A stretch of 64,000 nt of DNA. Source: Planctomycetota bacterium. GTDB taxonomy: Bacteria > Planctomycetota > B15-G4. The translations under genes were made by a program, and so were the position numbers. The stretch covers positions 124,001 to 188,000 of the forward strand of contig JAJDEP010000003.1 in assembly GCA_029259715.1 (NCBI GenBank), read 5' to 3'. Position 1 is the first letter of the stretch. The number at the start of each line of letters is the position of its first letter. Below are positions 24,995 through 33,548 of the stretch, piece after piece. The notes under the pieces were generated by a model. That model was not told where the DNA came from, made no database searches, and worked only from the letters and a program-made list of their open reading frames with translations.

Positions 24995-27352
24995 ATGAAT
25001 CCACTCATCCTCCTCCTTCGCGCCCTCGCGACACTGCTGCTCGCGTCTGCCCTGCTGGTCGGCGTTCCGGGCGTCAGCGCCCAGGTCCCCTATGACCTCG
25101 AGGAGCTGACCGCCGCCGGTCATCCGGAACACCCGGGCCTCGACTTCAGCTTCCATGCGGTGACGACCACGCGCACCGAGGCCGGCGGGCTGGCCGTCGC
25201 CGACTTCGACGACGACGGGTGGCTCGACCTGTTCTTCCCCGACACCGAGGGACACGGCAACGCGCTCTACCGCAACCAGGGCGACGGCACCTACCTCGAC
25301 GTGGCCGCCGCCCGGGGCGTCGACGAGACCGCCCAACGCCGCGCCTCGGCGGCCTTCCTCGACTTCGACAACGACGGCGACCTCGACCTGCTCACCGTCG
25401 GCTACCCCTCCCACGGCACGGCGACCGGCACGCGGTACACGCTGTTCCGCAACGACGGCGCGCCCGGCTGGGGCTTCACCGACGTCACCACCAGCGCGGG
25501 CGGCTTCCCCCACGACGCGACCACCCTCGAGGACAGCAGCGTGGGCGACGCGGGCGGACTCGCCGTGGCCGACGTCGACCGCGACGGCTTCCTCGACTTC
25601 GTCGTGACCTGGTGGCAGGACCACCGCGACATCCTCGACCCGAACCCGAACCCACCGGTCACCAACGTCAACGACCAGCCGCGCTTTTTCCGCAGCATGC
25701 CCAACCCCACGCCGCCGGGGCCCGGCCAGCTCGACTGGAGTCCGCGGGTGTTCGTCGACGACACGGTGGCGGCCGGCCTCGACGTGTGGGTGCACGGCAT
25801 CCACTGGATGCCGACGCTGACCGATCTGAACCGCGACGGTTGGCCCGACCTGCACATGTCCATCGAGTCCGGTCCCGACCGGGTGCACCTCAACGACGGC
25901 ACCGGCGAGTTCGGCCCCGACATCGGCTCGCTCATCGGCCTCAACACGAACCCACCGCACTTCGGCAACGAGATGGGCTTCGCAGCCGGCGACATCGACA
26001 ACGACGGCGACCTCGACTGGATGGTCACCAACACCGGCAACGAGCCGGGTCGCCGCGACATCCTCTACCGCAACGACAGCCTGCCGGCGCTCGGCGACTT
26101 CGGCCTCGCCTTCAGCGACGTGCAGCTCGCCAGCGGCGTGTGGGAGTCTCCGGGAATTGGCTGGGGAATGGTCCTCGGGGACTTGGACAACGACCGCGAC
26201 CTCGACATCGTCACCGCCCGCGGGCTCGGGCACCCCATCGCCAACACCGTGCGTGAGAACCTGTGGCCCACCCCTTCCACCGACGGCCTGACCCCGGCCT
26301 TCGCGGATGTGAGCGCCCAGCTGACCGACTTCACCCGGCTCGGCGAGACCGACAAGGACATGCTGCGGGCCCTGGCCGCCTTCGATCACGACAACGACGG
26401 CGACCTCGATCTGGTGGGGTCGCGCACCGGGCAGCTGCCCGCCTCGGTGATCTCCCCGCTGATCGACTACCCGCTCTTCCGCAACACCCTGAGCCCGGGC
26501 GGGCATTGGCTGCAGATCGACCTGCGCGAGACCGGCGGCAGCCGCAACGTGGTGGGCGTGCGGGTCTGGGTCGCCAGTGGCGGGCCGATCTCCGATCCCG
26601 ACCACCTCGTGCAGACCCGCGAGGTCATCGTGGGCGACAGCTTCCTCACCGCCGCCCCGGACCGCCTGCACTTCGGGCTCGGCGACGAGCTGCCCGAGTG
26701 GATCGTGGTGCGCTGGCTCGACGGCAGCCATACGGCCATCGCAGGGACGGTCCCCGTCGACCAGGTGCTGACCATCACGCACACGGGCACACCCGCCACC
26801 GGCGATCTCGACAACGACGGCCAGACCGACTGCGCCGACGTGGCCTTCTTCGACCTGGCCCTGTCGCAGCCGGCGGTCGCCGACGCCGCCCAACCCAGCT
26901 GGCCCTGGCGCATCCTGGCCGACGTCGATGGCAACGGCACGTTCAACGCTGTCGACCGGGGCGGCATGGGCCTCTACATGGCCAGCCCCTGGTGCCCCGA
27001 GGGCGGCGGCGTGGCCGGCATCGCGGGCCTCCCGGCGCTCACCGGCACCGGGCCGCTCATTCCGGGCGCACCAGTCGCGCTCACCCTGGCCAACGCCCGC
27101 CCCAACGCGTTCGCCTTCCTGCTCGCGGGCTTCGACGACCTCGACCTGCCCTTCAACGGCGGCCTGCTGGTGCCCGACCCGCAGTTCATCATCGGACCGT
27201 TCCTGACCACGCCGAGCGGTGGCTTCGTGCTCAGCGGCGCGTGGCCGCCCGTCGCGGCCGGCCTGAGCTTCTGGGTCCAGGCCTGGGTCGATGACCCCGC
27301 TGCGCCCTCCGCCTACTCCGCCACCGACGGCCTGCGCGCCACCGCGCCCTAG
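24995..27352 (+). CDS. Secreted FG-GAP/ASPIC-UnbV protein with dockerin-like segment
   Basis: A 785-residue exported protein. ATG 24995 opens a signal peptide ending GVSA before Q. Residues ~50-480 hold FG-GAP/VCBS blades with repeated calcium-loop motifs (ADFDDDGWLDLFF, DFDNDGDLDLLT, ADVDRDGFLDFVV, GDIDNDGDLDWMV, GDLDNDRDLDIVT), as in integrin-like propellers. An ASPIC/UnbV domain follows (GGHWLQIDLRETGGSRNVVGV). Then comes a dockerin type I-like pair (GDLDNDGQTDCADVAFFDLA and ADVDGNGTFNAVDRGGM). The last ~100 residues are a beta-rich module also suggested at the end of the LTD protein at 5171-6139. A cell-surface role is likely. It ends in a CTAG shared with the convergent transporter gene. 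Confidence 0.88.
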   Translation: MNPLILLLRALATLLLASALLVGVPGVSAQVPYDLEELTAAGHPEHPGLDFSFHAVTTTRTEAGGLAVADFDDDGWLDLFFPDTEGHGNALYRNQGDGTYLDVAAARGVDETAQRRASAAFLDFDNDGDLDLLTVGYPSHGTATGTRYTLFRNDGAPGWGFTDVTTSAGGFPHDATTLEDSSVGDAGGLAVADVDRDGFLDFVVTWWQDHRDILDPNPNPPVTNVNDQPRFFRSMPNPTPPGPGQLDWSPRVFVDDTVAAGLDVWVHGIHWMPTLTDLNRDGWPDLHMSIESGPDRVHLNDGTGEFGPDIGSLIGLNTNPPHFGNEMGFAAGDIDNDGDLDWMVTNTGNEPGRRDILYRNDSLPALGDFGLAFSDVQLASGVWESPGIGWGMVLGDLDNDRDLDIVTARGLGHPIANTVRENLWPTPSTDGLTPAFADVSAQLTDFTRLGETDKDMLRALAAFDHDNDGDLDLVGSRTGQLPASVISPLIDYPLFRNTLSPGGHWLQIDLRETGGSRNVVGVRVWVASGGPISDPDHLVQTREVIVGDSFLTAAPDRLHFGLGDELPEWIVVRWLDGSHTAIAGTVPVDQVLTITHTGTPATGDLDNDGQTDCADVAFFDLALSQPAVADAAQPSWPWRILADVDGNGTFNAVDRGGMGLYMASPWCPEGGGVAGIAGLPALTGTGPLIPGAPVALTLANARPNAFAFLLAGFDDLDLPFNGGLLVPDPQFIIGPFLTTPSGGFVLSGAWPPVAAGLSFWVQAWVDDPAAPSAYSATDGLRATAP

Positions 27353-29835
27353 GCGGGCGGCGGGTTCGGATCGCCGGCGTCCTCCGCACCCGGGGCATCC
27401 TCCGCGGACGCCTCGGCGTCCGCTTCGCTGCCCTCGGCGGCCGGCGTCGGCTCGTCGCCACCGTCCTTCTTGCCGCCGCCCTTCTTGCCGGCCTCCTTTT
27501 CGCTGCCGCTCTCGACGACGTCAGCTGGCTCCTCGTCCTCGTCCTCGACGTCGAGGCTGATGTCCTCGGTGGCCGAGACGAGGGCCACCGCGGGCAGCTC
27601 GGCCAGCAGCTTCTCCACCGGCTTGCCGAACGGATCGACGGTGCGCATGGACTTGGTCCGCAGCGGCAACATGACCAGGGCCGCATCGCGGGACCGGACC
27701 ACGAGCTTGTCGTGATTGACGTTCTCCATGGTCTCGATCAGGGCGTCGATGCGCACGTCCTCGAGCTGCTCCTGCAGGCGCGCCCGGATCTTCGTCCCGG
27801 TGCCCCGCTCGACCCGCACGAGCAGGCGGATGGTGGCCCCCGTCCAATCGTCGCTGCGCGTCATCATGTAGGCCAGCAGCACCATCAGGTGGCCGGTGGG
27901 GTCATCGCTCCACCACACGTCGATGCGGCGCTCCTCAGCGGGCGACGCGTCGACCGCGGCGATCTGCTCGGCCTTGGCGTTGAGCACGATGGCGTTGACG
28001 CCCAGGCGCTTGGCCGCGCGCAGGTGACGCACGTAGAGGCGCTCGGTCCACTCGTCGGGGGCCACCTCGGGCTCGGCCCCCGCGCCCAACCAGTTCACCA
28101 CGATGCAGTTGGCCTTCATGGGCCCCACGCCGTAGGACTGGATCAGCGTCTGGTGCCCGGAAGCAAAGTCCGGCACGGCCACGACGAGCGGGAAGGCCGC
28201 CACCTTCTTCTCTTCCAGCTCCTGGCCGAGCAGCTCCTGCTCGCGGCGGCACTGCTCGACGAGCTCCGGGCCGTTGCCCTCGAGGATGCGCGCCACAGTG
28301 GTGATGCCCGCCCCGCCTTCGATCCACCCGGCGAAGCGCACGAGGGCGTCGCGCCGCTCGGGCCGCTGCGAGAAGACCAGCAGCTGCGGGCGCCAGTTGC
28401 GCGGATGCACGGGCACGCGCCCCATGGCGAAGAGGTTGCTGCGCACCTCGTGGAAGTGGAAGTCGCGCTTGCCCGTCGACCAACGCCCCGGCTGGACCAA
28501 TCGCTGGACGTACTGGTAGAGCGCGAAGACCAGGGCGATGGCCGCCGCCCCCGCCACCGGGTTGATCATCAGCATGGCGCCGAGACACGCGACGGCGCCC
28601 ACCAGGCTCGCGCGGTAATGGAAGAAGCGGAAGCGCGGTCGGAACGACGGGCTCTGGGCCCGTGCCTCGAGCGCCGTCGCGTAATTCAGCAGCCCGTAGG
28701 AGATCAGGAAGAACATCGAGACCACGGGCGCGATCAGGTTCACGCCGCCCAGCGCCACCACGCCCAGCCCGATGGCGAGCGTCATCAACACTCCGCGCCG
28801 CGGGTTGGACGATTCGCCCGCCCCCACGGCGAAGGGCGTGAGGATCGGGAAGACCTTGTCGGCCGCGAGGGCCTGCAGGATGCGCGGCGCCCCCATGAAG
28901 GAGGCCAGGGCCGACGAGAGCGTGGCCGCCACGATGCCCGCCAGCACCAACACCGGGAACAGCGACGCCCGGCCCATGGCCTCGTTGTCGGCGGACAGCT
29001 CGGCGCCCGGCGCGACGCCGGCGAACAGGATCGCCGCCGAGACGTACACGACGAGCGAGACAGCCACCGCCGCGAAGGTGCCCAGGGGCAGCGAGCGCCC
29101 GGGGTCGCGCAGGTCGCCGCTCATGCTCACGCCCTGGGTGAAGCCCGTCACCGCCGGGAAGAAGAGCGCGAAGAGGAAGGGATAGGTCGACGTGTCGCCG
29201 CCCGGGTCGCCCCAGTTCTGGGACAGGATCTCGGGCGAGAAGCTCGACCACGCGCCGATGAAGAACGACAGCAGCCCCAGACCCAGCGCCGCCATGACCA
29301 CGTACTGCAGGCGGGTGGCCCAGTCGGCGCCGAGCCAGGCGAAGACGGACAGGAACAGCATGGCCCCGGCCGCGATGGTGCGCGGCCCGAGCCACCCGTC
29401 AGCGAACCCGAGATCGGTCGGCAGCAGCACCGCCAGGGCCTCGCCGAAACCGAGGCAGTAGAAGGCGACCGAGATGGCCTGGGCCAGGAACAGCACAATG
29501 CCCAGGGCCCCGCCGAACTCCACGCCGAGGCTGCGCGAGATCAGGTAGTAATCGCCACCGCCCTTGACCCGCAGGTTGGTGGCGATGGCCGACAGCGACA
29601 TGCTGGTGAGCACGGTGATGACGTGGGCCACCCCCATCACCACCAGCATCTTGGACAGGCCGCCCGTGCCGACGACGTAGCCGAGCCGGCTGAACAGGAT
29701 CAGCCCGAGGATCGTGAGGATGCTCGGGGTGAACACCCCGGCGAAGGTGCCGAGGCCGCCCTTGGCCTTCGCCGCCTTGGCCGCCGCCCTGTCCACGACG
29801 GTCGCGCCGCCGCCCTTCCAAGATCCCGTCGCCAT
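27349..29835 (-). CDS. APC-superfamily transporter, SLC12 (cation-chloride cotransporter)-like
   Basis: An 828-residue inner-membrane protein. Residues ~25-450 hold about 12 hydrophobic helices. TPSILTILGLILFSRLGYVVG is the first transmembrane helix typical of the SLC12 branch, and KGGGDYYLISRSLGVEFGGALG is its conserved second segment. Residues ~460-740 form a soluble domain like that of SLC12 proteins (NWRPQLLVFSQRPERRDALVRFA). The last ~90 residues are a disordered acidic/Gly tail. The likely role is coupled movement of Na+, K+ or Cl-, but some bacterial members carry amino acids, so the substrate is open. The start ATG lies in GTCGCCATGGCG with no strong ribosome site. Confidence 0.87.
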   Translation of the reverse strand: MATGSWKGGGATVVDRAAAKAAKAKGGLGTFAGVFTPSILTILGLILFSRLGYVVGTGGLSKMLVVMGVAHVITVLTSMSLSAIATNLRVKGGGDYYLISRSLGVEFGGALGIVLFLAQAISVAFYCLGFGEALAVLLPTDLGFADGWLGPRTIAAGAMLFLSVFAWLGADWATRLQYVVMAALGLGLLSFFIGAWSSFSPEILSQNWGDPGGDTSTYPFLFALFFPAVTGFTQGVSMSGDLRDPGRSLPLGTFAAVAVSLVVYVSAAILFAGVAPGAELSADNEAMGRASLFPVLVLAGIVAATLSSALASFMGAPRILQALAADKVFPILTPFAVGAGESSNPRRGVLMTLAIGLGVVALGGVNLIAPVVSMFFLISYGLLNYATALEARAQSPSFRPRFRFFHYRASLVGAVACLGAMLMINPVAGAAAIALVFALYQYVQRLVQPGRWSTGKRDFHFHEVRSNLFAMGRVPVHPRNWRPQLLVFSQRPERRDALVRFAGWIEGGAGITTVARILEGNGPELVEQCRREQELLGQELEEKKVAAFPLVVAVPDFASGHQTLIQSYGVGPMKANCIVVNWLGAGAEPEVAPDEWTERLYVRHLRAAKRLGVNAIVLNAKAEQIAAVDASPAEERRIDVWWSDDPTGHLMVLLAYMMTRSDDWTGATIRLLVRVERGTGTKIRARLQEQLEDVRIDALIETMENVNHDKLVVRSRDAALVMLPLRTKSMRTVDPFGKPVEKLLAELPAVALVSATEDISLDVEDEDEEPADVVESGSEKEAGKKGGGKKDGGDEPTPAAEGSEADAEASAEDAPGAEDAGDPNPPPA

Positions 29836-29858
29836 GGCGCCTATCTTGGCGACACGGA

Positions 29859-29893
29859 ACGGTGGGCGCCATCCCTGGGATGACGCCCACCGT
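29859..29893. repeat. Long hairpin between transporter and tandem array
   Basis: ACGGTGGGCG (29859-29868) pairs with CGCCCACCGT (29884-29893), and inside it CATCC pairs with GGATG around a CTG loop. One mismatch (C69/A83) interrupts a 15-bp stem. No T-run follows on either strand. It lies 24 bp upstream of the transporter start and 51 bp after the stop of the first array gene, so it may end array transcripts or structure the transporter leader. Confidence 0.5.
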
Positions 29894-29915
29894 CAGTTCA
29901 CCATCGACCGGTGAT

Positions 29916-29927
29916 GACCGGTCGGTC
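29916..29927. promoter_or_regulatory. Candidate operator, GACCG-N2-CGGTC
   Basis: Perfect 5-bp inverted arms around GT, 80 bp upstream of the transporter ATG. The pattern resembles TetR-family operators, but no bound regulator can be named. Confidence 0.3.
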
Positions 29928-29943
29928 GTGAGTCCCTCGGTCC

Positions 29944-31005
29944 TCAGAACCCCGGAATGCTGAACGGCAGCCGCAGAATCTTCTGTCCTTGATCGTTCCA
30001 TTCGGTCTCGGCCCAGATCGACAAGCCGCCGTCGCTGCTGCCGTAGGGCACCGAGACGACGCTTCCGTTGGGCCTGATGGTCACCGCCAGCCCGTGGGTG
30101 AACTGCTCGGGGTTGGACGGGAAGACCTGCGGGTTCCACATGAGCACCTGGGCCGTGAACATCTGCGGCAACGGATCGGCGTACGTCACGACATCGAGAT
30201 TGTCGACCACGCCGGCCGCCCCTTCGGCGCCGAGCTGGTTCGCGTGCACTGAGACGGTCGGATCGATGCCGGCCAGCGCGGCGCGCATCGACGGCGGCGC
30301 TTCCCAGATCACGAACTCGGGGATGTCGTCGAGCAGCACCGGGTACCACTCGTCGACCTGCCCAACCTGCGTGTCGAATGCGTGGGAGTACGGCGCGAAG
30401 GCTGCGCCCGGCGCCCGCGGGTTGCCGATGACGAGGAAGCACTCCGGCTCGACGCAGGTCGAACACTCGACCGACTCGATCTCGAACAAGCCCCATGAGG
30501 CGAACCCGAAGGCCACGGCCGGGAAATCGAAGGCATCGATGTCGAGATCCTGGCACGCGAACAGGCTGTCATCCGCAAAGGCGGACCCATCGAGGCTCAG
30601 CCCCTGGACGTGGATCAGCGTGTCGTCGAGCGACGACTTCATCTGCATGAACAGAGAGTCGGCCGGATCGAGGCCTGAACCGGGTCCGATCAAGATGGTG
30701 TTCAACTCGTCGGGCACGAATGACGTCTGGATGCCGTCGACGTCGAGAGACACGTTCGTGATGGCGCCGCTGTAGAGGCCCGTCGCGGGATCACGTGGTG
30801 CCTGGTCAGCCGCGGACGTCTCGACGCACAAGGAAAGAGTCAACGGGGCGCCAAGTTGCACATCTTCGTAGGGAGCCGGTGGGCTCTCGTCTTGGAGAAT
30901 CACCAGCTTTGCCTGAAAGGTGTACTTCACTTCTTGCGCATCGGCGGTGCCTGAGAACCCCGCGAGCACACCCACCCCGACGCATGCCTTCAACAATCGA
31001 TTCAT
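29944..31005 (-). CDS. Tandem-array exported protein, copy 1
   Basis: A 353-residue exported protein starting at ATG 31005, with AGGGGG 5 nt upstream. The signal peptide ends GTADA before Q. The N-terminal half is the most diverged of the four copies. The second half has the shared cysteine motif C-x-x-C-V-E-P-E-C-F-L-V-I-G, then EFVIWEAPPSMRA, MFTAQVLMWNPQVFPSNPEQ and the common ending WNDQGQKILRLPFSIPGF. The family is not one I recognise. The paired cysteines suggest a disulfide or metal site in an extracytoplasmic protein. Two 16-bp direct repeats (31080-31115) lie upstream. Confidence 0.7.
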   Translation of the reverse strand: MNRLLKACVGVGVLAGFSGTADAQEVKYTFQAKLVILQDESPPAPYEDVQLGAPLTLSLCVETSAADQAPRDPATGLYSGAITNVSLDVDGIQTSFVPDELNTILIGPGSGLDPADSLFMQMKSSLDDTLIHVQGLSLDGSAFADDSLFACQDLDIDAFDFPAVAFGFASWGLFEIESVECSTCVEPECFLVIGNPRAPGAAFAPYSHAFDTQVGQVDEWYPVLLDDIPEFVIWEAPPSMRAALAGIDPTVSVHANQLGAEGAAGVVDNLDVVTYADPLPQMFTAQVLMWNPQVFPSNPEQFTHGLAVTIRPNGSVVSVPYGSSDGGLSIWAETEWNDQGQKILRLPFSIPGF

Positions 31006-31079
31006 CACGCCCCCTTCAGGAACGGTGCCAGCAGAAACGAATGTTGAACGAAGGCCACACAAGATCCGCACGAATGAAA

Positions 31080-31115
31080 CCGTTCATGTCGCCCGGATTC
31101 CGTTCACATCGCCCG
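31080..31115. repeat. Direct repeat upstream of array copy 1
   Basis: CCGTTCATGTCGCCCG (31080-31095) and CCGTTCACATCGCCCG (31100-31115) match at 14 of 16 positions with a 20-bp period, about two helical turns. They lie 75-110 bp upstream of the start of array copy 1, the place for a tandem activator site. Confidence 0.5.
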
Positions 31116-31154
31116 ACTCTAGGTGTCGTCGAGACGACCGTAACGCGCGGTGAC

Positions 31155-32243
31155 CTAGAATCCCGGGATGCTGAACGGCAGGCGCAGCACCTTCTGCCCC
31201 TGATCGTTCCACTCGGTCTCGGCCCAGAGGGTCAGGCCGCCGTCACTATTGCCGTAGGGCGCGGTGAACACGCGGCCGTTCGGCATGACCGTCACGGCGA
31301 GCCCGTGGGTGTATTGCTCGGGGTTGCTCGGGAACACCTGCGGATTCCACATGAGCACCTGCGCGAAGAACACCTGCGGCAGCGGGTCGTCCTCGAGCGA
31401 GACGAGGTGGCCGCTGCCGAAACCACTCCCGGCGCCGGCACCGCCCAGCGGCTGCTGCGCCCCGCTACCTGCGGAGCCCAGCCCTTGCACCGTCGCGCGG
31501 AAGGACGGCGGCGCCTCCCAGATCACGAATTCGGGAATGTCCTCCATGAGAACCGACCACCACTGATCCACCTCGCCAACCTGCGTCGTGAATGTGTGGT
31601 CGATCATCGTGAACGAACCGACCGTTCCGGCCCCGTTCCCCAACACCAGAAAACACTCCGGAGTGGCGCAGGCCCCGCATGCGCTGACATTGGCGCCGAA
31701 CAAGACGATTGCGTCCTGTTGACCCTGAGACAACCCGAAGATCAAGGTCGAGGGCCCGAAGGCTCCGATCTGCTCGCACGTCGGAAGGCTGTCGTCGTCA
31801 AGGACGTCGGGCCCGGTGGAACCGATCACTGACTTGGACAGCCTCAGCCGCCCGATGGTCCCGCCGTCCAGCTCGAATTCCACCATCATGGTGTCGATGC
31901 TGCCGAACAGGATCTGCTCGTTGTTGCTCACCCGAATGACGTTGACACCATTCACGATGGATTCGGCTTCGACGTCGCCGATCCGAATGTTGACGCTGGT
32001 CACAGCTCCGGGGTATTCGCCGAATGTCTCGGACGGATCGACATCGGGCGGCGAAGTGTCGAAGCAGACGCTCAGTTCGACTGTGCTCCCCAGGGGAACT
32101 TGATCCCAGGGCGCCTGAGGGATGGGCCCCGCCAGCACTCCGTCGACCGTAAAGTCGACGCCCTGCGCAAGCGATGGTGAAGAGAGAACGCAGCTCGCAA
32201 TGACGGCGACGACCAACCTACACACGCAATTCGAACGGCTCAT
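31155..32243 (-). CDS. Tandem-array exported protein, copy 2
   Basis: A 362-residue exported protein starting at ATG 32243 behind GGGGGAG. The signal peptide ends SPSLA before Q. It differs from its neighbours through most of the first 190 residues, then carries CGACATPECFLVLG, EFVIWEAPPSFRATVQGLGSAG and the shared ending WNDQGQKVLRLPFSIPGF. A Gly-rich segment (GGAGAGSGFGSG) near residue 265 marks where the array copies differ most in their second halves. Its stop is 149 bp before the start of copy 1. A 14-bp palindrome in that gap (GTCGTC-GA-GACGAC, 31125-31138) may be a weak transcript end. Confidence 0.7.
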   Translation of the reverse strand: MSRSNCVCRLVVAVIASCVLSSPSLAQGVDFTVDGVLAGPIPQAPWDQVPLGSTVELSVCFDTSPPDVDPSETFGEYPGAVTSVNIRIGDVEAESIVNGVNVIRVSNNEQILFGSIDTMMVEFELDGGTIGRLRLSKSVIGSTGPDVLDDDSLPTCEQIGAFGPSTLIFGLSQGQQDAIVLFGANVSACGACATPECFLVLGNGAGTVGSFTMIDHTFTTQVGEVDQWWSVLMEDIPEFVIWEAPPSFRATVQGLGSAGSGAQQPLGGAGAGSGFGSGHLVSLEDDPLPQVFFAQVLMWNPQVFPSNPEQYTHGLAVTVMPNGRVFTAPYGNSDGGLTLWAETEWNDQGQKVLRLPFSIPGF

Positions 32244-32418
32244 GTCTCCCCCTTGTCGTCCTCCACCGCCAGGGAACACGTCGTCCCCGCTCCGGCGATC
32301 CGGACGGACGGATTGTTTGCACCGAGATCACAGCAGGCCCTGAGGGGGCGATCTCCTCAAGGCGTGTGGCTGACTGTTCTCTAGAGCGGGCGCCCCGCGA
32401 CAGTAACGACCGCCGCGC

Positions 32419-33516
32419 TCAGAACCCCGGGATGCTGAACGGCAGGCGCAGGACCTTCTGGCCCTGGTCGTTCCACTCGGTCTCGGCCCAGAGCTCCAGG
32501 CCTCCGTCGCTCGTGCCGTAGGGCACGGTGAAGACGCGACCGTTGGGCATGACCGTCACGGCCAACCCCTGCGTGTACTGTTCGGGGTTGCCCGGGAAAG
32601 CCTGCGGATTCCACATGAGTACCTGCGCGAAGAAAACCTGCGGCAGCGGGTCATCCTCGAGCCCGATGAGCTGGCCCTGGCCGTGACCGTTGCTCGCACC
32701 CGCGCCCGTACCCCCGAGCGGTTGCGACGCCCCACCGCCCGCGGACCCGAGCCCATGCACCGCCGTGCGCATCGACGGCGGCGCCTCCCAGATCACGAAT
32801 TCCGGGGTGTCCTCCATGAGCACCGGGAACGACTGCTCGATGGCCCCCACCTGCGTCGTGAACTCATGGCCGATGGCAACGAAGGGCTCGCTGCCCGGCG
32901 CCGGGCCGATGACCAGGAAGCACTCGGGCAGAGCGCACACACCACACTCGAGGTCGGACGCAGGGAACAACGAGGCGAAGCCGTCACCGCCGGTCAAGAC
33001 AAACGCGCCGATTTGGAGCTGCGAGACGTCCTCGCATCCGATCAAGTCGTCGCTCATGAGCGAGACGGGCTCGTTGGGGTTGAGCACCGCATCGGCGATC
33101 CTGAATCTCCCGATGGCGCCGTTGACCAATTCGAAGTCGACCTCGTAGGCATCGGCGACTCCGAAGAACTGATTCTCGTTGTCGACCACGGTGATCAGGT
33201 TCACACCGCCCAGGTCTCCGGCGACCTCGACGCCGCCGATGGTCATGCTCAGGCTGGTGAGCGCTCCCGGATAGACACCGACGTCGTCGGCGGGATCGAC
33301 GTCAGCGGTGAGCAGGTCGACGCAATACTCCAGCGTCCAGATCTCGGTCGAGGCGGTCGCCCCCCAGGGCGCCGGCAGCGTCACGTCCGAGCCCACGGTG
33401 AGGCTGATGCTCAACGCATCACCCTGCCCCATCGCGGTTCCGGCGAGGAACAGCCCCACCATGAGCACGGCGGCCACCCGCCTCCTGCTCGTTGCGCGCT
33501 CGTGTCCAGCATCCAT
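32419..33516 (-). CDS. Tandem-array exported protein, copy 3
   Basis: A 365-residue exported protein starting at ATG 33516, with AGGAG 7 nt upstream. The signal peptide ends GTAMG before Q. The first half reads as a beta-sandwich (WTLEYCVDLLTADVDPADDV, YPGALTSLSMTIGGVEV). From CGVCALPECFLVIGPAPGSE onward it is nearly identical to copy 4 for about 70 residues, more alike than to copies 1 or 2. This suggests a recent duplication or gene conversion between 3 and 4. Only 32 bp separate it from the copy 4 stop, so 4 and 3 are probably one transcript. Confidence 0.72.
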   Translation of the reverse strand: MDAGHERATSRRRVAAVLMVGLFLAGTAMGQGDALSISLTVGSDVTLPAPWGATASTEIWTLEYCVDLLTADVDPADDVGVYPGALTSLSMTIGGVEVAGDLGGVNLITVVDNENQFFGVADAYEVDFELVNGAIGRFRIADAVLNPNEPVSLMSDDLIGCEDVSQLQIGAFVLTGGDGFASLFPASDLECGVCALPECFLVIGPAPGSEPFVAIGHEFTTQVGAIEQSFPVLMEDTPEFVIWEAPPSMRTAVHGLGSAGGGASQPLGGTGAGASNGHGQGQLIGLEDDPLPQVFFAQVLMWNPQAFPGNPEQYTQGLAVTVMPNGRVFTVPYGTSDGGLELWAETEWNDQGQKVLRLPFSIPGF

Positions 33517-33548
33517 GCTCAGCTCCTGTCCGTGTCGTGCGTCGCTGC

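Noticed and set aside
24743..26893. An upstream extension of the minus-strand four-repeat gene, antisense to the FG-GAP protein.
   Set aside because: The extension has shadow composition, while a signal peptide and good start are present at 24742; the FG-GAP protein on the plus strand has clear repeated calcium loops.
31012..31030. TGGCACC-type -24 element on the minus strand before array copy 1.
   Set aside because: The -12 dinucleotide is GA instead of GC, and transcription would begin at the start codon itself.
32386..32398. GCGGG-CGC-CCCGC hairpin after array copy 3.
   Set aside because: Five-base-pair stem with no T-run; too weak to call a terminator.
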